Below, piece by piece: positions 15,578 to 23,618 of a DNA stretch of 64,000 bases (the first letter of the stretch is position 1; each line of letters opens with the position of its first letter). This DNA comes from an uncultured Candidatus Poseidoniales archaeon. GTDB lineage: Archaea > Thermoplasmatota > Poseidoniia > Poseidoniales > Poseidoniaceae. Location: the NCBI GenBank assembly GCA_905182185.1, contig CAJJAP010000011.1:50621-114620 (forward strand), in the 5' to 3' direction. Position numbers and translations under genes: made by a program. The notes under the pieces were generated by a model that was not told the origin of the DNA, ran no database searches, and saw only the letters and a list, made by a program, of their open reading frames with translations.

Positions 15578-18420
15578 TCGACCAACCATTGTTGGCCGTA
15601 GTAGTTCCATTGTTCCATGGTCCAACCAACAGGAATTCCTTCTGCAGGAACGGCCGGCCCTACCACTGGAGCGGTAATTTGTACGGCCGGAACAAGTGCT
15701 GGTGCAACAGTTGGCATTACTGCTTGGGCAGTTACAGGTGGCAGCACTGAAGGCGATGTAACCGGGTCCCACAAGTGCTCAGCTTTTTCCAATCCATCAT
15801 CCTTGGATTTGCGCACTATTATCAAAGTTATAGGAATCAATGCCAAGATAGCAATCATAGCCCACAACCATGTTTTTTGGTAAATCAATTGTTCTTCAGT
15901 TCGTTTTGCATCATTTGGATAAAAGTCCTGTTCATCCGAAACACCATCGCCATCGCTATCGAGACAGCCAATACGGTCAATGCTAGAATATCCTTCTACC
16001 AACGGGCAATCATCACTGAGGTTGGTTGCGGATTGATCTGCGAATCCATCACCATCACCATCCGACCAAATACGGATGTCATTTGGCCATGAATCTTCAT
16101 CATCAAATACGCCATCGCCATCAGCATCTGGGCAACCCAGAGAGCCATTAGTTGAGTTTCCATATTGTGTTGGGCACGAGTCACCCATGACCCCTCCCAT
16201 TCTATCGCCAAATCCATCTCCATCAGAATCATCCCACTGACTTGATTCGTTTGGTAAAGCATCTCCTTCATCAGAACGGCCATCGCCATCAGTGTCTAGG
16301 CAACCTAATCTGTCAACAACGGATGTGCCAAAGACATCTGGACAATCATCATATTCATTTCCAAACGGTTCATCACCATAGCCATCACCATCGCGGTCAA
16401 ACCACTGAGTATCATCTGAAGGGAAAGCATCAGCACCGTCTTCAGCAGTGTACGATGTGCTTGGGTCTGACCAACCATCTCCATCGGAATCGCGACAACC
16501 AAGTCGGTCATTGAGTGAATCGCCTGCAAGAGAAACACAGCCATCAGCATCAGTTCCATCAGCATTATCGCCATATCCATCCTCGTCGATATCACTCCAT
16601 TGAGTACCATCATAATCGAAAGCATCAACGCTTTCTGTCCAGCCATCGCCGTCCAAATCGCTACACCCAAGTACATCGCCTTGACTGGAAGTTCCTGCAA
16701 CCATTGGACAATTATCATTCACATCCAGGTAACCATCACCATCATCGTCAAAGTCTTCTGTCGCATCTTCGCAGCCATCTCCATCTATGTCATTGCCTTG
16801 GAATGAAACGAAACCAAGTGTACCCAAAGGGCACATATCTTGGCCACGTACTCCTCTACTACAATCAGTACTTGGGCCGCCAGTATCACACATACCATCT
16901 GCATCATCATCGTAATCTTCATCTGAATCTCGGCAGCCATCAGTATCGTAATCGTTTAGATTATCACTGGCCCAATTGAGCATTCCTTTGTCGCAACTAT
17001 CATCAACATCGAGAATAGTATCCGCATCATCATCAAAATCTTCACTTAAATCATTACAGCCATCCGAGTCATAATCGGTTGACAACAGCGAAGTCCAATC
17101 TAGTACACCAAGTTCACAGTCATCATCAACATCGAGCATACCATCGTTATCGTCATCTGTATCGCAGGCATCACCCATACTATCCAAATCATGATTATCT
17201 TGCCCATTGTTTTGGATGTTTGGACAATTATCAACGACATCAGCGACACCATCGTCATCGCTATCGGATTGCGGGTCAAGACGAATCACTTTATTTTTAG
17301 ATCCATCAACATAGTACAATTTTCCATCAGGCCCTATTTCTAAGCCCATTATAGATGATGCATCAGTATTAACGGTCTGTAAAAGAGTTGCAGTCGTTGG
17401 CGTAGTTCCCAAATCATAAGCGCGAATTTGCCCATTGCCATTTGTAGAAACAAATAGTGTATCGCCATCTAGGGCAATACCGCTTGGTCGGATCATCCCG
17501 GTATCGAGTACGCCCCAAGAGACGCCGGTGATACTACTGTATTCATGCAGGGGTTCCATTCTGGAATTATCGTTGTAGATATTAGTTGAAGTGGTGGTTG
17601 GGTCATCTGTATCGACCCAAAGTATTCTGCCAGCACCACTGTCAGCGATGTATAAAATTCCACTATCTTTGTCGAGTACCATATGGCTTGGAGTGCCAGA
17701 GGAGCGCGATAAACTAACCTCACTATATCTTCGCACGATACCATCGGAATGGTCATCCTCTCCAGTATCGTGGTCGGCTTGGAAGTCATAATAAACCAAA
17801 TCTCCATACCAGCCATCGAAGTACCAGTAAGCATTACCAGAATCATGTGCAACACCCATTCCCAAAGGAGATTCATGTAACATATCTATGTGGCTGCCAA
17901 GAAGGCCGTTACCATTATTCTGATTTTCAACTGCAAAGTGGCTTAGGGAAGATGGCCAAAGAGCAGGACCCATGAAATTATTTGGACTACCTTGGCCATT
18001 GAATGTATTACGAGATTCTTGTGCGGTTACAAATTGATAATCAAATTCATTGCTATATGCTCCAAAAGCAATGGCACTGACCTCTTCCATGAAGTGATTT
18101 CTGTTAGAGTCTAGACGGATCTCAGACCATTGAGTAGACAATCCAGTATCGTGAATAATCGTCACACTATCTGTTGCACGATTAACAATCCACAATTCAT
18201 CACTACGACTACTTCCTGGATGAAATTCTAAATCACGAGGAGTATTTAGGTCATCACTTGAGTCGGCGATTAGGATTTCATCAAAACCAACTCCAAATTG
18301 GGCGACAGCAGTGTGGTGGCTCGTTTCGCTGGTGGTAACATCCTCTTCTAAAAGCGAATGTGCTGAATTATACATTGGCGACAAGGCGAGAAGTAGTACA
18401 ATAAATATGGCAATCCGCAT
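15562..18420 (-). CDS. Surface protein: beta-propeller, thrombospondin type 3 repeats, membrane anchor
   Basis: 952 residues from ATG 18420 (MRIAIFIVLLLALSPMYNS, a signal peptide); a TTG at 18447 is less likely. Residues about 40-375 resemble an NHL/YncE-type beta-propeller (PRDLEFHPG, MVLDKDSGILYIADSGAGRI, GIALDGDTLFVSTNGNGQI, GLEIGPDGKLYYVDGSKNK). Residues about 385-840 are calcium-binding thrombospondin type 3 repeats (DSDDDGVADVVDNCP, DTDDDNDGMLDVDDDCE). A helix near 851-869 anchors it, and an 83-residue cytoplasmic tail rich in Pro/Val ends in GWTMEQWNYYGQQWL, a motif that also resembles the W-rich N-terminus of the protein at 23619. The likely role is cell-surface recognition or adhesion with calcium. 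Confidence 0.85.
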   Translation of the reverse strand: MRIAIFIVLLLALSPMYNSAHSLLEEDVTTSETSHHTAVAQFGVGFDEILIADSSDDLNTPRDLEFHPGSSRSDELWIVNRATDSVTIIHDTGLSTQWSEIRLDSNRNHFMEEVSAIAFGAYSNEFDYQFVTAQESRNTFNGQGSPNNFMGPALWPSSLSHFAVENQNNGNGLLGSHIDMLHESPLGMGVAHDSGNAYWYFDGWYGDLVYYDFQADHDTGEDDHSDGIVRRYSEVSLSRSSGTPSHMVLDKDSGILYIADSGAGRILWVDTDDPTTTSTNIYNDNSRMEPLHEYSSITGVSWGVLDTGMIRPSGIALDGDTLFVSTNGNGQIRAYDLGTTPTTATLLQTVNTDASSIMGLEIGPDGKLYYVDGSKNKVIRLDPQSDSDDDGVADVVDNCPNIQNNGQDNHDLDSMGDACDTDDDNDGMLDVDDDCELGVLDWTSLLSTDYDSDGCNDLSEDFDDDADTILDVDDSCDKGMLNWASDNLNDYDTDGCRDSDEDYDDDADGMCDTGGPSTDCSRGVRGQDMCPLGTLGFVSFQGNDIDGDGCEDATEDFDDDGDGYLDVNDNCPMVAGTSSQGDVLGCSDLDGDGWTESVDAFDYDGTQWSDIDEDGYGDNADGTDADGCVSLAGDSLNDRLGCRDSDGDGWSDPSTSYTAEDGADAFPSDDTQWFDRDGDGYGDEPFGNEYDDCPDVFGTSVVDRLGCLDTDGDGRSDEGDALPNESSQWDDSDGDGFGDRMGGVMGDSCPTQYGNSTNGSLGCPDADGDGVFDDEDSWPNDIRIWSDGDGDGFADQSATNLSDDCPLVEGYSSIDRIGCLDSDGDGVSDEQDFYPNDAKRTEEQLIYQKTWLWAMIAILALIPITLIIVRKSKDDGLEKAEHLWDPVTSPSVLPPVTAQAVMPTVAPALVPAVQITAPVVGPAVPAEGIPVGWTMEQWNYYGQQWLVDQGRV

Positions 18421-18688
18421 AACTCTTCCCAACCGACTACCACTCAAAGCCTTTTTTCTATTTGGTTCATCAATAAAAGTTATATTTTATTTGGCAAATG
18501 CGGCGACTGCAAGGATAACCGTGGTATAACTAGATAATTACAAATCATAATAGAGCAAAGGCCGCTAATTATTCTTCTAAAGATGCACCAATCTTCAAAA
18601 ATTATCACACAATAATTCAATCAACACAAGTAGCGTATTTTTGTGAAACCGGCAACAAGTTTAACGCCTAATTTTTGTATTATTGTAC

Positions 18689-19132
18689 ATGGAAGGAGCC
18701 AACGACCAACCCCCAAACGAAAACCCCGCTTCCCTTTTTGTCGGCAATACAACCCAGCAAAATCCTGCCTATGTAGAGGGTCCACTATGGAATAGCCAAC
18801 CCAATGACACACTATCTCAAAGCGGTTGGACATCTTCAAAGGAGACATTTCGCAAGTTTTTTCTCATACCTTCCTTGCTTTTTTCCGTACCAGGTCATAT
18901 TGCAGTATTAGGCGCGGTATCGGACAATTATCAATTAGAGTGGACTGGAATAGATATGTGGATGGTTTCACCAATTGTAGCCATTATCGTTTTAGCCATT
19001 ATTCTAATCATCGGAATTAGTAAAAAAAACAAAAGTATTCTTTATGCAGTATTGGCTGGATTAATTACTGATACTATTATTTGGTTTCTTTCACTATACT
19101 ACTATGCGTACTTCAAATATGGCGGTTGGTGA
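18689..19132 (+). CDS. Small membrane protein of unknown function
   Basis: 147 residues from ATG 18689 (MEGANDQPPNENPASLFVG); the frame opens at a TTG two codons earlier. A polar, Asn/Gln/Pro-rich N-terminus of about 55 residues precedes three hydrophobic segments: FFLIPSLLFSVPGHIAVLG, MVSPIVAIIVLAIILIIGI and YAVLAGLITDTIIWFLSLYY. The sequence ends in KYGGW. I do not recognise the family. It is followed after 36 bp by the convergent EF-hand gene. Confidence 0.6.
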   Translation: MEGANDQPPNENPASLFVGNTTQQNPAYVEGPLWNSQPNDTLSQSGWTSSKETFRKFFLIPSLLFSVPGHIAVLGAVSDNYQLEWTGIDMWMVSPIVAIIVLAIILIIGISKKNKSILYAVLAGLITDTIIWFLSLYYYAYFKYGGW

Positions 19133-19168
19133 GCCCCACTCAAAGATCAGTAAAAACCTGTAAACAAA

Positions 19169-19484
19169 TCATTCTTCTTCTGATGATTCACTTTGCATTC
19201 CAGCGAACGCAGCACGAAGTTCTTCAACATCAATTCGGTTATCTTCATTTATGTCAAAGGCTTTGATAATGGATGATACTTGACCAGGTGAAAGGAATTC
19301 TCCAACCAGAGATTGCAGTCCCCTTGTGTAACTCAGGTCCGTTGATAGAGCCATCAGAATCTCCATCTATTTGTTCAAATAAAGCGTCAACTGAAAGGTC
19401 CTTCTCTTCTAAACAAGCTGCAAGTTTTTGCATTGAATCATTTAGTGTCCATTGTTGTTCATCATCAGGTGACGTGTCGCTCAT
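19169..19484 (-). CDS. Two-EF-hand calcium-binding protein, split by a +1 frameshift
   Basis: From ATG 19484 (MSDTSPDDEQQWTLNDSM) the frame gives a first EF-hand loop DGDSDGSINGPE and then leaves its natural course. One G too many in the GGGG run at about 19320-19324 explains it: the next frame continues HKGLQSLVGEFLSPGQ and a second loop DINEDNRIDVEE, ending GMQSESSEEE. The two pieces (19254-19484 and 19169-19366 by open frame) together make a 105-residue cytoplasmic calmodulin-like protein. Both loops have the acidic ligands and the Glu at position 12. It lies just before the ABC exporter on the same strand going downstream, with 64 bp between the genes. Confidence 0.65.
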
Positions 19485-19547
19485 AGCCTTTGACAGTAGA
19501 CCTAAACCAATAACTCTTTGCAATATCCGAATATCAATAATATCTGA

Positions 19548-21326
19548 TTAATCACTCAGAACTTCTCCAGTTTGAACTGCCCACAAACGAGCGTAAATAC
19601 CACCTAAATCTACCAAATCTTGATGCCCACCACTTTCGACTATCTTTCCACCATCAAGAACGATGATTCTATTGGCATAACGAATCGTTGAGAGTCGATG
19701 GGCGATTATCATAGTCGTCCTATTATCGGAAATCTTTGCTATGGAACGTTGTAATGCAGCTTCAGTTTCATTATCTACTGCAGATGTTGCTTCATCTAAA
19801 ATTAACAACGGCGCATCCTTGAGAACAGCCCTTGCAATAGCAATACGTTGCCGTTGCCCACCACTTAAGCGGTAGCCACCTTCGCCAACCAAAGTATCCC
19901 ATCCACTCGGTAATTGTTCTACAAATTCTCTTGCTTCAGCAACCTCAGCAGCCGCCCAAACTTCTTCATCACTTGCATTCGCTTTACCATACCTGATATT
20001 CTCTGCAATGGTGGTTGGAAATAATGTCACATGCTGATCTACCAATGAGATATTTGAACGTAAAGATGGCAAAGTCCAATCCTGACTTGACTTGCCAACC
20101 CACTCAATACTACCGCCATCAATATCGGAAAATCTCAACAACAATCGCGTCAATGTAGATTTTCCAGCACCAGTAGCACCGACCACACCCAATGTCTGGC
20201 CTGCGGCAATTGTTAGATTCAAATCTGTGAATAATGGCTCCCTATCGTTATAGCAAAAACTAACATCACTCATCACAATATCTGATTTCTCAGCATCTTC
20301 TCGAGAAGCAACGAAATCACCGTCTACAATTTCTATGGGGCAATGAAGTAAGTCCAAAACACGGGTGCTGCTGGCCATTGCTCTTTGATATAAATCAAAT
20401 GTTTCACCAAGGCGAGTAAGCGGCCAAAGTAATCTTTGAGTCATAAAAACCAAAACTGAATATGCTCCGATAGCAAGAGTTCCTTCCAATGTTAGCCAGC
20501 CACCAAGAAGTAGGGTTGCAGTAAATCCAACTAGAATTGCCATGCGGATTAGTGGTGTAAAAGCCGCAGATAGCCGAATTGCTTCCTTATTGGCCATCCT
20601 GTATTGTTGACTTAATTCTCCAACCCGCTGAGCCTCTCGCTCTTCAGCAGTAAATGATTGAATTGTTGTCATTCCACTCAAATCATTTTCTAATAGAGCA
20701 TTCATTTGCCCAGCAGCATAACGAACTTCAGTATAACGCGGTTCCAATGATTTTTGATAACGGAACGAACCCCACAAAATAATAGGGATTGGAAGAACTG
20801 CAAATAATGCGACTTGCCAAGAAATAATTAGGAAAACAGCAGAGACGATTATTACGGTTGTAGCAACTTGCAATATGTCATTAGCACCCTTGTCCAGGAA
20901 CCGTTCAAGTTGGTTAACATCATCATTTAAAATAGCCAATAGATCTCCTTTTTGCCTTTTATCAAACCAGCCACTGCCCTGTTTTTGGATGTGTTGAAAG
21001 GTTTCAACTCTCATTTCATGTTGAACGGTTTGCGCTAAGTTACGCCACAGAATAGCAAAGAAGTATTCGAATAAAGATTCAAGACCCCAAATAGCGAAAG
21101 TCAAAACAGAAAGGAAAAGTAATTGTTGCATTGGGTCAGCAATACCAAAAGTTCCCAGATACGAATTTTCTCTAAGAACTACAATATCAACTGCTAGGCC
21201 AATAAGTAGCGGTGGAGCCAAATCCCAAATTTTGTTGAGGACTGAACAAAGACCTGCTAAGCGGACTGTGGATTTGTGCGGACGCATATATTGCATCAAG
21301 CGCGCCAAGGGTGCTTCTCCGCTCAT
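19548..21326 (-). CDS. ABC exporter, fused membrane and ATPase domains (MdlB/MsbA-like)
   Basis: 592 residues. Residues 1-320 form a six-helix exporter domain (EYFFAILWRNLAQTVQHEMR, GSGWFDKRQKGDLLAILNDD). The nucleotide-binding domain shows Walker A GATGAGKST, Q-loop SLVDQHV, signature YRLSGGQRQRIAIARA, Walker B PLLILDEATSAVD and the switch His in IIAHRLST. Such half-transporters dimerise and export lipids, peptides or drugs. The gene stands alone and its substrate is unknown; the stop lies 64 bases upstream of the EF-hand gene on the same strand. Confidence 0.9.
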   Translation of the reverse strand: MSGEAPLARLMQYMRPHKSTVRLAGLCSVLNKIWDLAPPLLIGLAVDIVVLRENSYLGTFGIADPMQQLLFLSVLTFAIWGLESLFEYFFAILWRNLAQTVQHEMRVETFQHIQKQGSGWFDKRQKGDLLAILNDDVNQLERFLDKGANDILQVATTVIIVSAVFLIISWQVALFAVLPIPIILWGSFRYQKSLEPRYTEVRYAAGQMNALLENDLSGMTTIQSFTAEEREAQRVGELSQQYRMANKEAIRLSAAFTPLIRMAILVGFTATLLLGGWLTLEGTLAIGAYSVLVFMTQRLLWPLTRLGETFDLYQRAMASSTRVLDLLHCPIEIVDGDFVASREDAEKSDIVMSDVSFCYNDREPLFTDLNLTIAAGQTLGVVGATGAGKSTLTRLLLRFSDIDGGSIEWVGKSSQDWTLPSLRSNISLVDQHVTLFPTTIAENIRYGKANASDEEVWAAAEVAEAREFVEQLPSGWDTLVGEGGYRLSGGQRQRIAIARAVLKDAPLLILDEATSAVDNETEAALQRSIAKISDNRTTMIIAHRLSTIRYANRIIVLDGGKIVESGGHQDLVDLGGIYARLWAVQTGEVLSD

Positions 21327-21436
21327 ACCCCGTCCTCACGCGGCTTGGACAATAAGACTCGCTTTTACTAGTATTACAACCAATTACAGCAAAAGCCCTA
21401 TTCAATAGAGAGCCAAGCCCACATTTAGGGTTGAAG

Positions 21437-22243
21437 ATGCGCCGAGACGATATGACCACCTTGCAGTATGTTACGGAGCCATCTGAGCATTGCCGACACA
21501 TCACACTTATCGACCCAGCGAGCCAATCTCCAGATGTTGCTGCACAGCGAGTAATGGTAGCACTTGATTGTGGGACCTCTATGATATTCGTAGGCGGCTC
21601 AACCGATACACCTGACGCAATTGTACATGAAACATGCGAGGCTATCCAAGAAGCCCTAGAGTTGCGTGTCTTTGCTTCAAGCCAAAACCCTGAATGTGAT
21701 GAAGATGAATACAAGATTCCAGTCGTACTGTTTCCAGGTGGAGCCCATGCATTATCTCCAGCAGCCGATGCTATCACATTCATGATGCTGATGAATTCAA
21801 CCAGCAGAAAATTCCTCGTTGGAGAACAAGTTAGAGGCGCACCCCACCTGCATAAGTTTGCAGTTGAAGCACTCCCCACCGGATATGTCGTTTGCGCACC
21901 GGGTGGAAAGGTAGGTGAAGTCGGTCAAGCAGAATTAATTCAAGAGGATGATGTTGAACTGGTCAATGCCTATGCGAGATGCGGCCAAATGTTCGGATTC
22001 AAATTACTATATCTCGAAGCGGGAAGTGGCGCTGATACACAAGTTTCTCCTGCTTTGATAGAGAGTGCAAAGCAAGTTGACGGCCTGACACTATTGGTTG
22101 GTGGTGGGATTAGAACTGGAGCACAAGCCAAGATCGCTGCACAAGCAGGAGCGGATTGGATAGTAACTGGAACTCTAACAGAAGATGCAGCTGATTTGGC
22201 GGAATTGCGTTCTCGGCTGAGTGAAGTAATCGACGCGCTTTAA
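21437..22243 (+). CDS. Geranylgeranylglyceryl phosphate synthase
   Basis: 268 residues from ATG 21437; a TTG six bases earlier and ATG 21452 are other options. The TIM-barrel motifs of the GGGPS/PcrB family are present: HITLIDPASQSP, MIFVGGSTDT, PVVLFPGGAHALSPAADAI with MMLMNS, YLEAGSGADT, LLVGGGIRTGAQAKIA and GADWIVTGTLTED. The enzyme joins sn-glycerol-1-phosphate to geranylgeranyl diphosphate, the first committed step of archaeal ether lipid synthesis, at the membrane surface. It is the clearest archaeal marker in the window. It is divergent from the ABC exporter gene. Confidence 0.92.
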   Translation: MRRDDMTTLQYVTEPSEHCRHITLIDPASQSPDVAAQRVMVALDCGTSMIFVGGSTDTPDAIVHETCEAIQEALELRVFASSQNPECDEDEYKIPVVLFPGGAHALSPAADAITFMMLMNSTSRKFLVGEQVRGAPHLHKFAVEALPTGYVVCAPGGKVGEVGQAELIQEDDVELVNAYARCGQMFGFKLLYLEAGSGADTQVSPALIESAKQVDGLTLLVGGGIRTGAQAKIAAQAGADWIVTGTLTEDAADLAELRSRLSEVIDAL

Positions 22244-22394
22244 TCCACTCTGCAGAATTGCGCCTACAAAACCGGAGATTAACAATTTCTTTGGATTCAA
22301 ACGTACTCGACGGCACCCTTTGCTTCACAACCCACTCTTGAAACCGATTGAAACTTTAACTAAAGATTATATCTCGGATGTTGGAGGCGGAAAT

Positions 22395-22676
22395 ATGTAC
22401 TACAGAGTGAGCATAGCACAAATCAATCCAGAACAAAAAGATGCTTTTGTTGCAAGAGCGGATGAACTACGAGATGCAATGCAAGCACTCCCTGGACTCC
22501 AATCCGTAACCTTCATTCAAACAGGTGAAGGAGAAGCTGTGGGTTTGGCAGTCTATGATTCCGAAGAGAGTTTCATGAAAGCAGCACCTTTGGTTGTAGA
22601 AATAATGGGTGGCTTTGCAGAGTTCTTTACTGCTCCTCCAGAGCAAAGATCTGGACCGGTTATTTGGTCAATGTGA
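22395..22676 (+). CDS. Small antibiotic-biosynthesis-monooxygenase-like (dimeric alpha/beta barrel) protein
   Basis: 93 residues from ATG 22395, preceded by GGAGGCGG as a possible ribosome site; the TTG at 22320 would add an unconvincing leader. MYYRVSIAQINPEQKDAFVA, LPGLQSVTFIQTGEGEAVGL and YDSEESFMKAAP follow the beta-alpha-beta order of ABM/dimeric alpha-beta barrel domains. These are small dimeric proteins, some of which are oxygenases or haem or quinone enzymes; no function can be assigned here. Confidence 0.6.
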   Translation: MYYRVSIAQINPEQKDAFVARADELRDAMQALPGLQSVTFIQTGEGEAVGLAVYDSEESFMKAAPLVVEIMGGFAEFFTAPPEQRSGPVIWSM

Positions 22677-22715
22677 ACCTCAAAATTAACGCTGCATGTA
22701 TCTTTCAGTCATAGC

Positions 22716-22736
22716 AAGGGCTTTCAGCGGGCCCTT
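22716..22736 (+). terminator. Hairpin after the ABM-like gene
   Basis: AAGGGC (22716-22721) and GCCCTT (22731-22736) form a 6-bp stem with a 9-nt loop, 40 bases after the stop. There is no clear T-run, so the role is uncertain. Confidence 0.3.
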
Positions 22737-22779
22737 TACGTCCGTACCGTCGAATAAAGCGACGATTCGCAAATATTCT

Positions 22780-22815
22780 ACACATGGGTTTGAGCATAGC
22801 CCCTTGTGTAATCCA
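22780..22815 (-). repeat. Inverted partial copy of the 80-bp intergenic repeat
   Basis: Read on the minus strand, the sequence ACACAAGGGGCTATGCTCAA followed by ACCCATGTGT matches the first 30 bases of the 80-bp repeat (copies at 8211 and 23450) with one inserted G. Beyond that it diverges, although ATCGTCGCT occurs further on. It sits between two genes. Confidence 0.6.
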
Positions 22816-22879
22816 TAAGCACTTATTGCTAATAAACGGCGATTACTTTATTCATCTGTGAAGTGAATAGGGCCTGTTC

Positions 22880-23413
22880 ATGAAGACTGACCGTGTTTTC
22901 GTTTTGCTGCTTGTCGTTTTACTGCCCCTTTCCGGATGCTTTGGTGGAGGTTCTGTGGGAGATGCCGATGCAGCAGATGATGGCAATGAAGATAATACTG
23001 TTATCAATAATTATTACAATAATACAACAACTGTTGTACAACCTCCATCATTGCTTGTAACTTCAGGTACATTCGGAACTTGTAGTACATGGACAAATAC
23101 AACTACTAATGGAGTTACAGATTCTGTATGTGAACAGTGGGAACGCCCTGCTACTGGAACATATGAATATATTTCTATATCTGAAAATACCACGATTAGA
23201 GTTCATGGAGTATCAACAGCATCTTACAATATTGGGTATTTTTCAATCACCTGCGACTCGGGTTTTACAACTGGAACACAATATTTTGGAGCGCCATATA
23301 CACTGGCAGTTGTTGGTACAGATGGCAGTAACTGTACATTGGTAAATGATGCAAACTCAATATTGGGCTATTGGAGTATAGTTTATGAAATAGTGCCTGT
23401 AACCGTTGTATGA
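22880..23413 (+). CDS. Small secreted lipoprotein
   Basis: 177 residues. The signal peptide ends in the lipobox LSGCF (Cys near residue 20), followed by an acidic Gly/Asp linker and an Asn/Thr-rich stretch (NNYYNNTTTVV) with many N-x-T sites. The remaining part is beta-rich with four cysteines (CSTW, VCEQW, ITCDSG, SNCTL) that may pair. No known domain is recognised. It would be anchored on the outer face of the membrane. A repeat copy follows about 37 bp after the stop. Confidence 0.65.
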   Translation: MKTDRVFVLLLVVLLPLSGCFGGGSVGDADAADDGNEDNTVINNYYNNTTTVVQPPSLLVTSGTFGTCSTWTNTTTNGVTDSVCEQWERPATGTYEYISISENTTIRVHGVSTASYNIGYFSITCDSGFTTGTQYFGAPYTLAVVGTDGSNCTLVNDANSILGYWSIVYEIVPVTVV

Positions 23414-23449
23414 TTCAAACTAATGCTGTGAATTTGTATTTATCATCTA

Positions 23450-23529
23450 TTCACAAGGGTCTATGCTCAAACCCATGTGTTCAAACTTAGTGTTTGGAAG
23501 GGTTCGCAGTGGGTGCTATTCGTCGCTAC
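23450..23529 (+). repeat. 80-bp intergenic repeat, copy 2
   Basis: Matches copy 1 (8211-8290) at 73 of 80 positions without gaps. Contains nested inverted pairs ACCC/GGGT and CAAAC/GTTTG around the centre TTA, so the transcript or single strand could fold. It lies between a lipoprotein gene and the thrombospondin-repeat gene. Confidence 0.8.
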
Positions 23530-23618
23530 CGTTGTGCTCGCCCGCATGTTCAAGGGGACCCCATGAATTTATTCTTTAAAATAGTTCAATTTAAGAGAAG
23601 GTACGAGAAGCACAGAAT

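Noticed and set aside
16242..17300. His/Arg-rich plus-strand frames opposite the thrombospondin-repeat gene
   Set aside because: They are shadows of the Asp-rich GAT/GAC codons on the minus strand.
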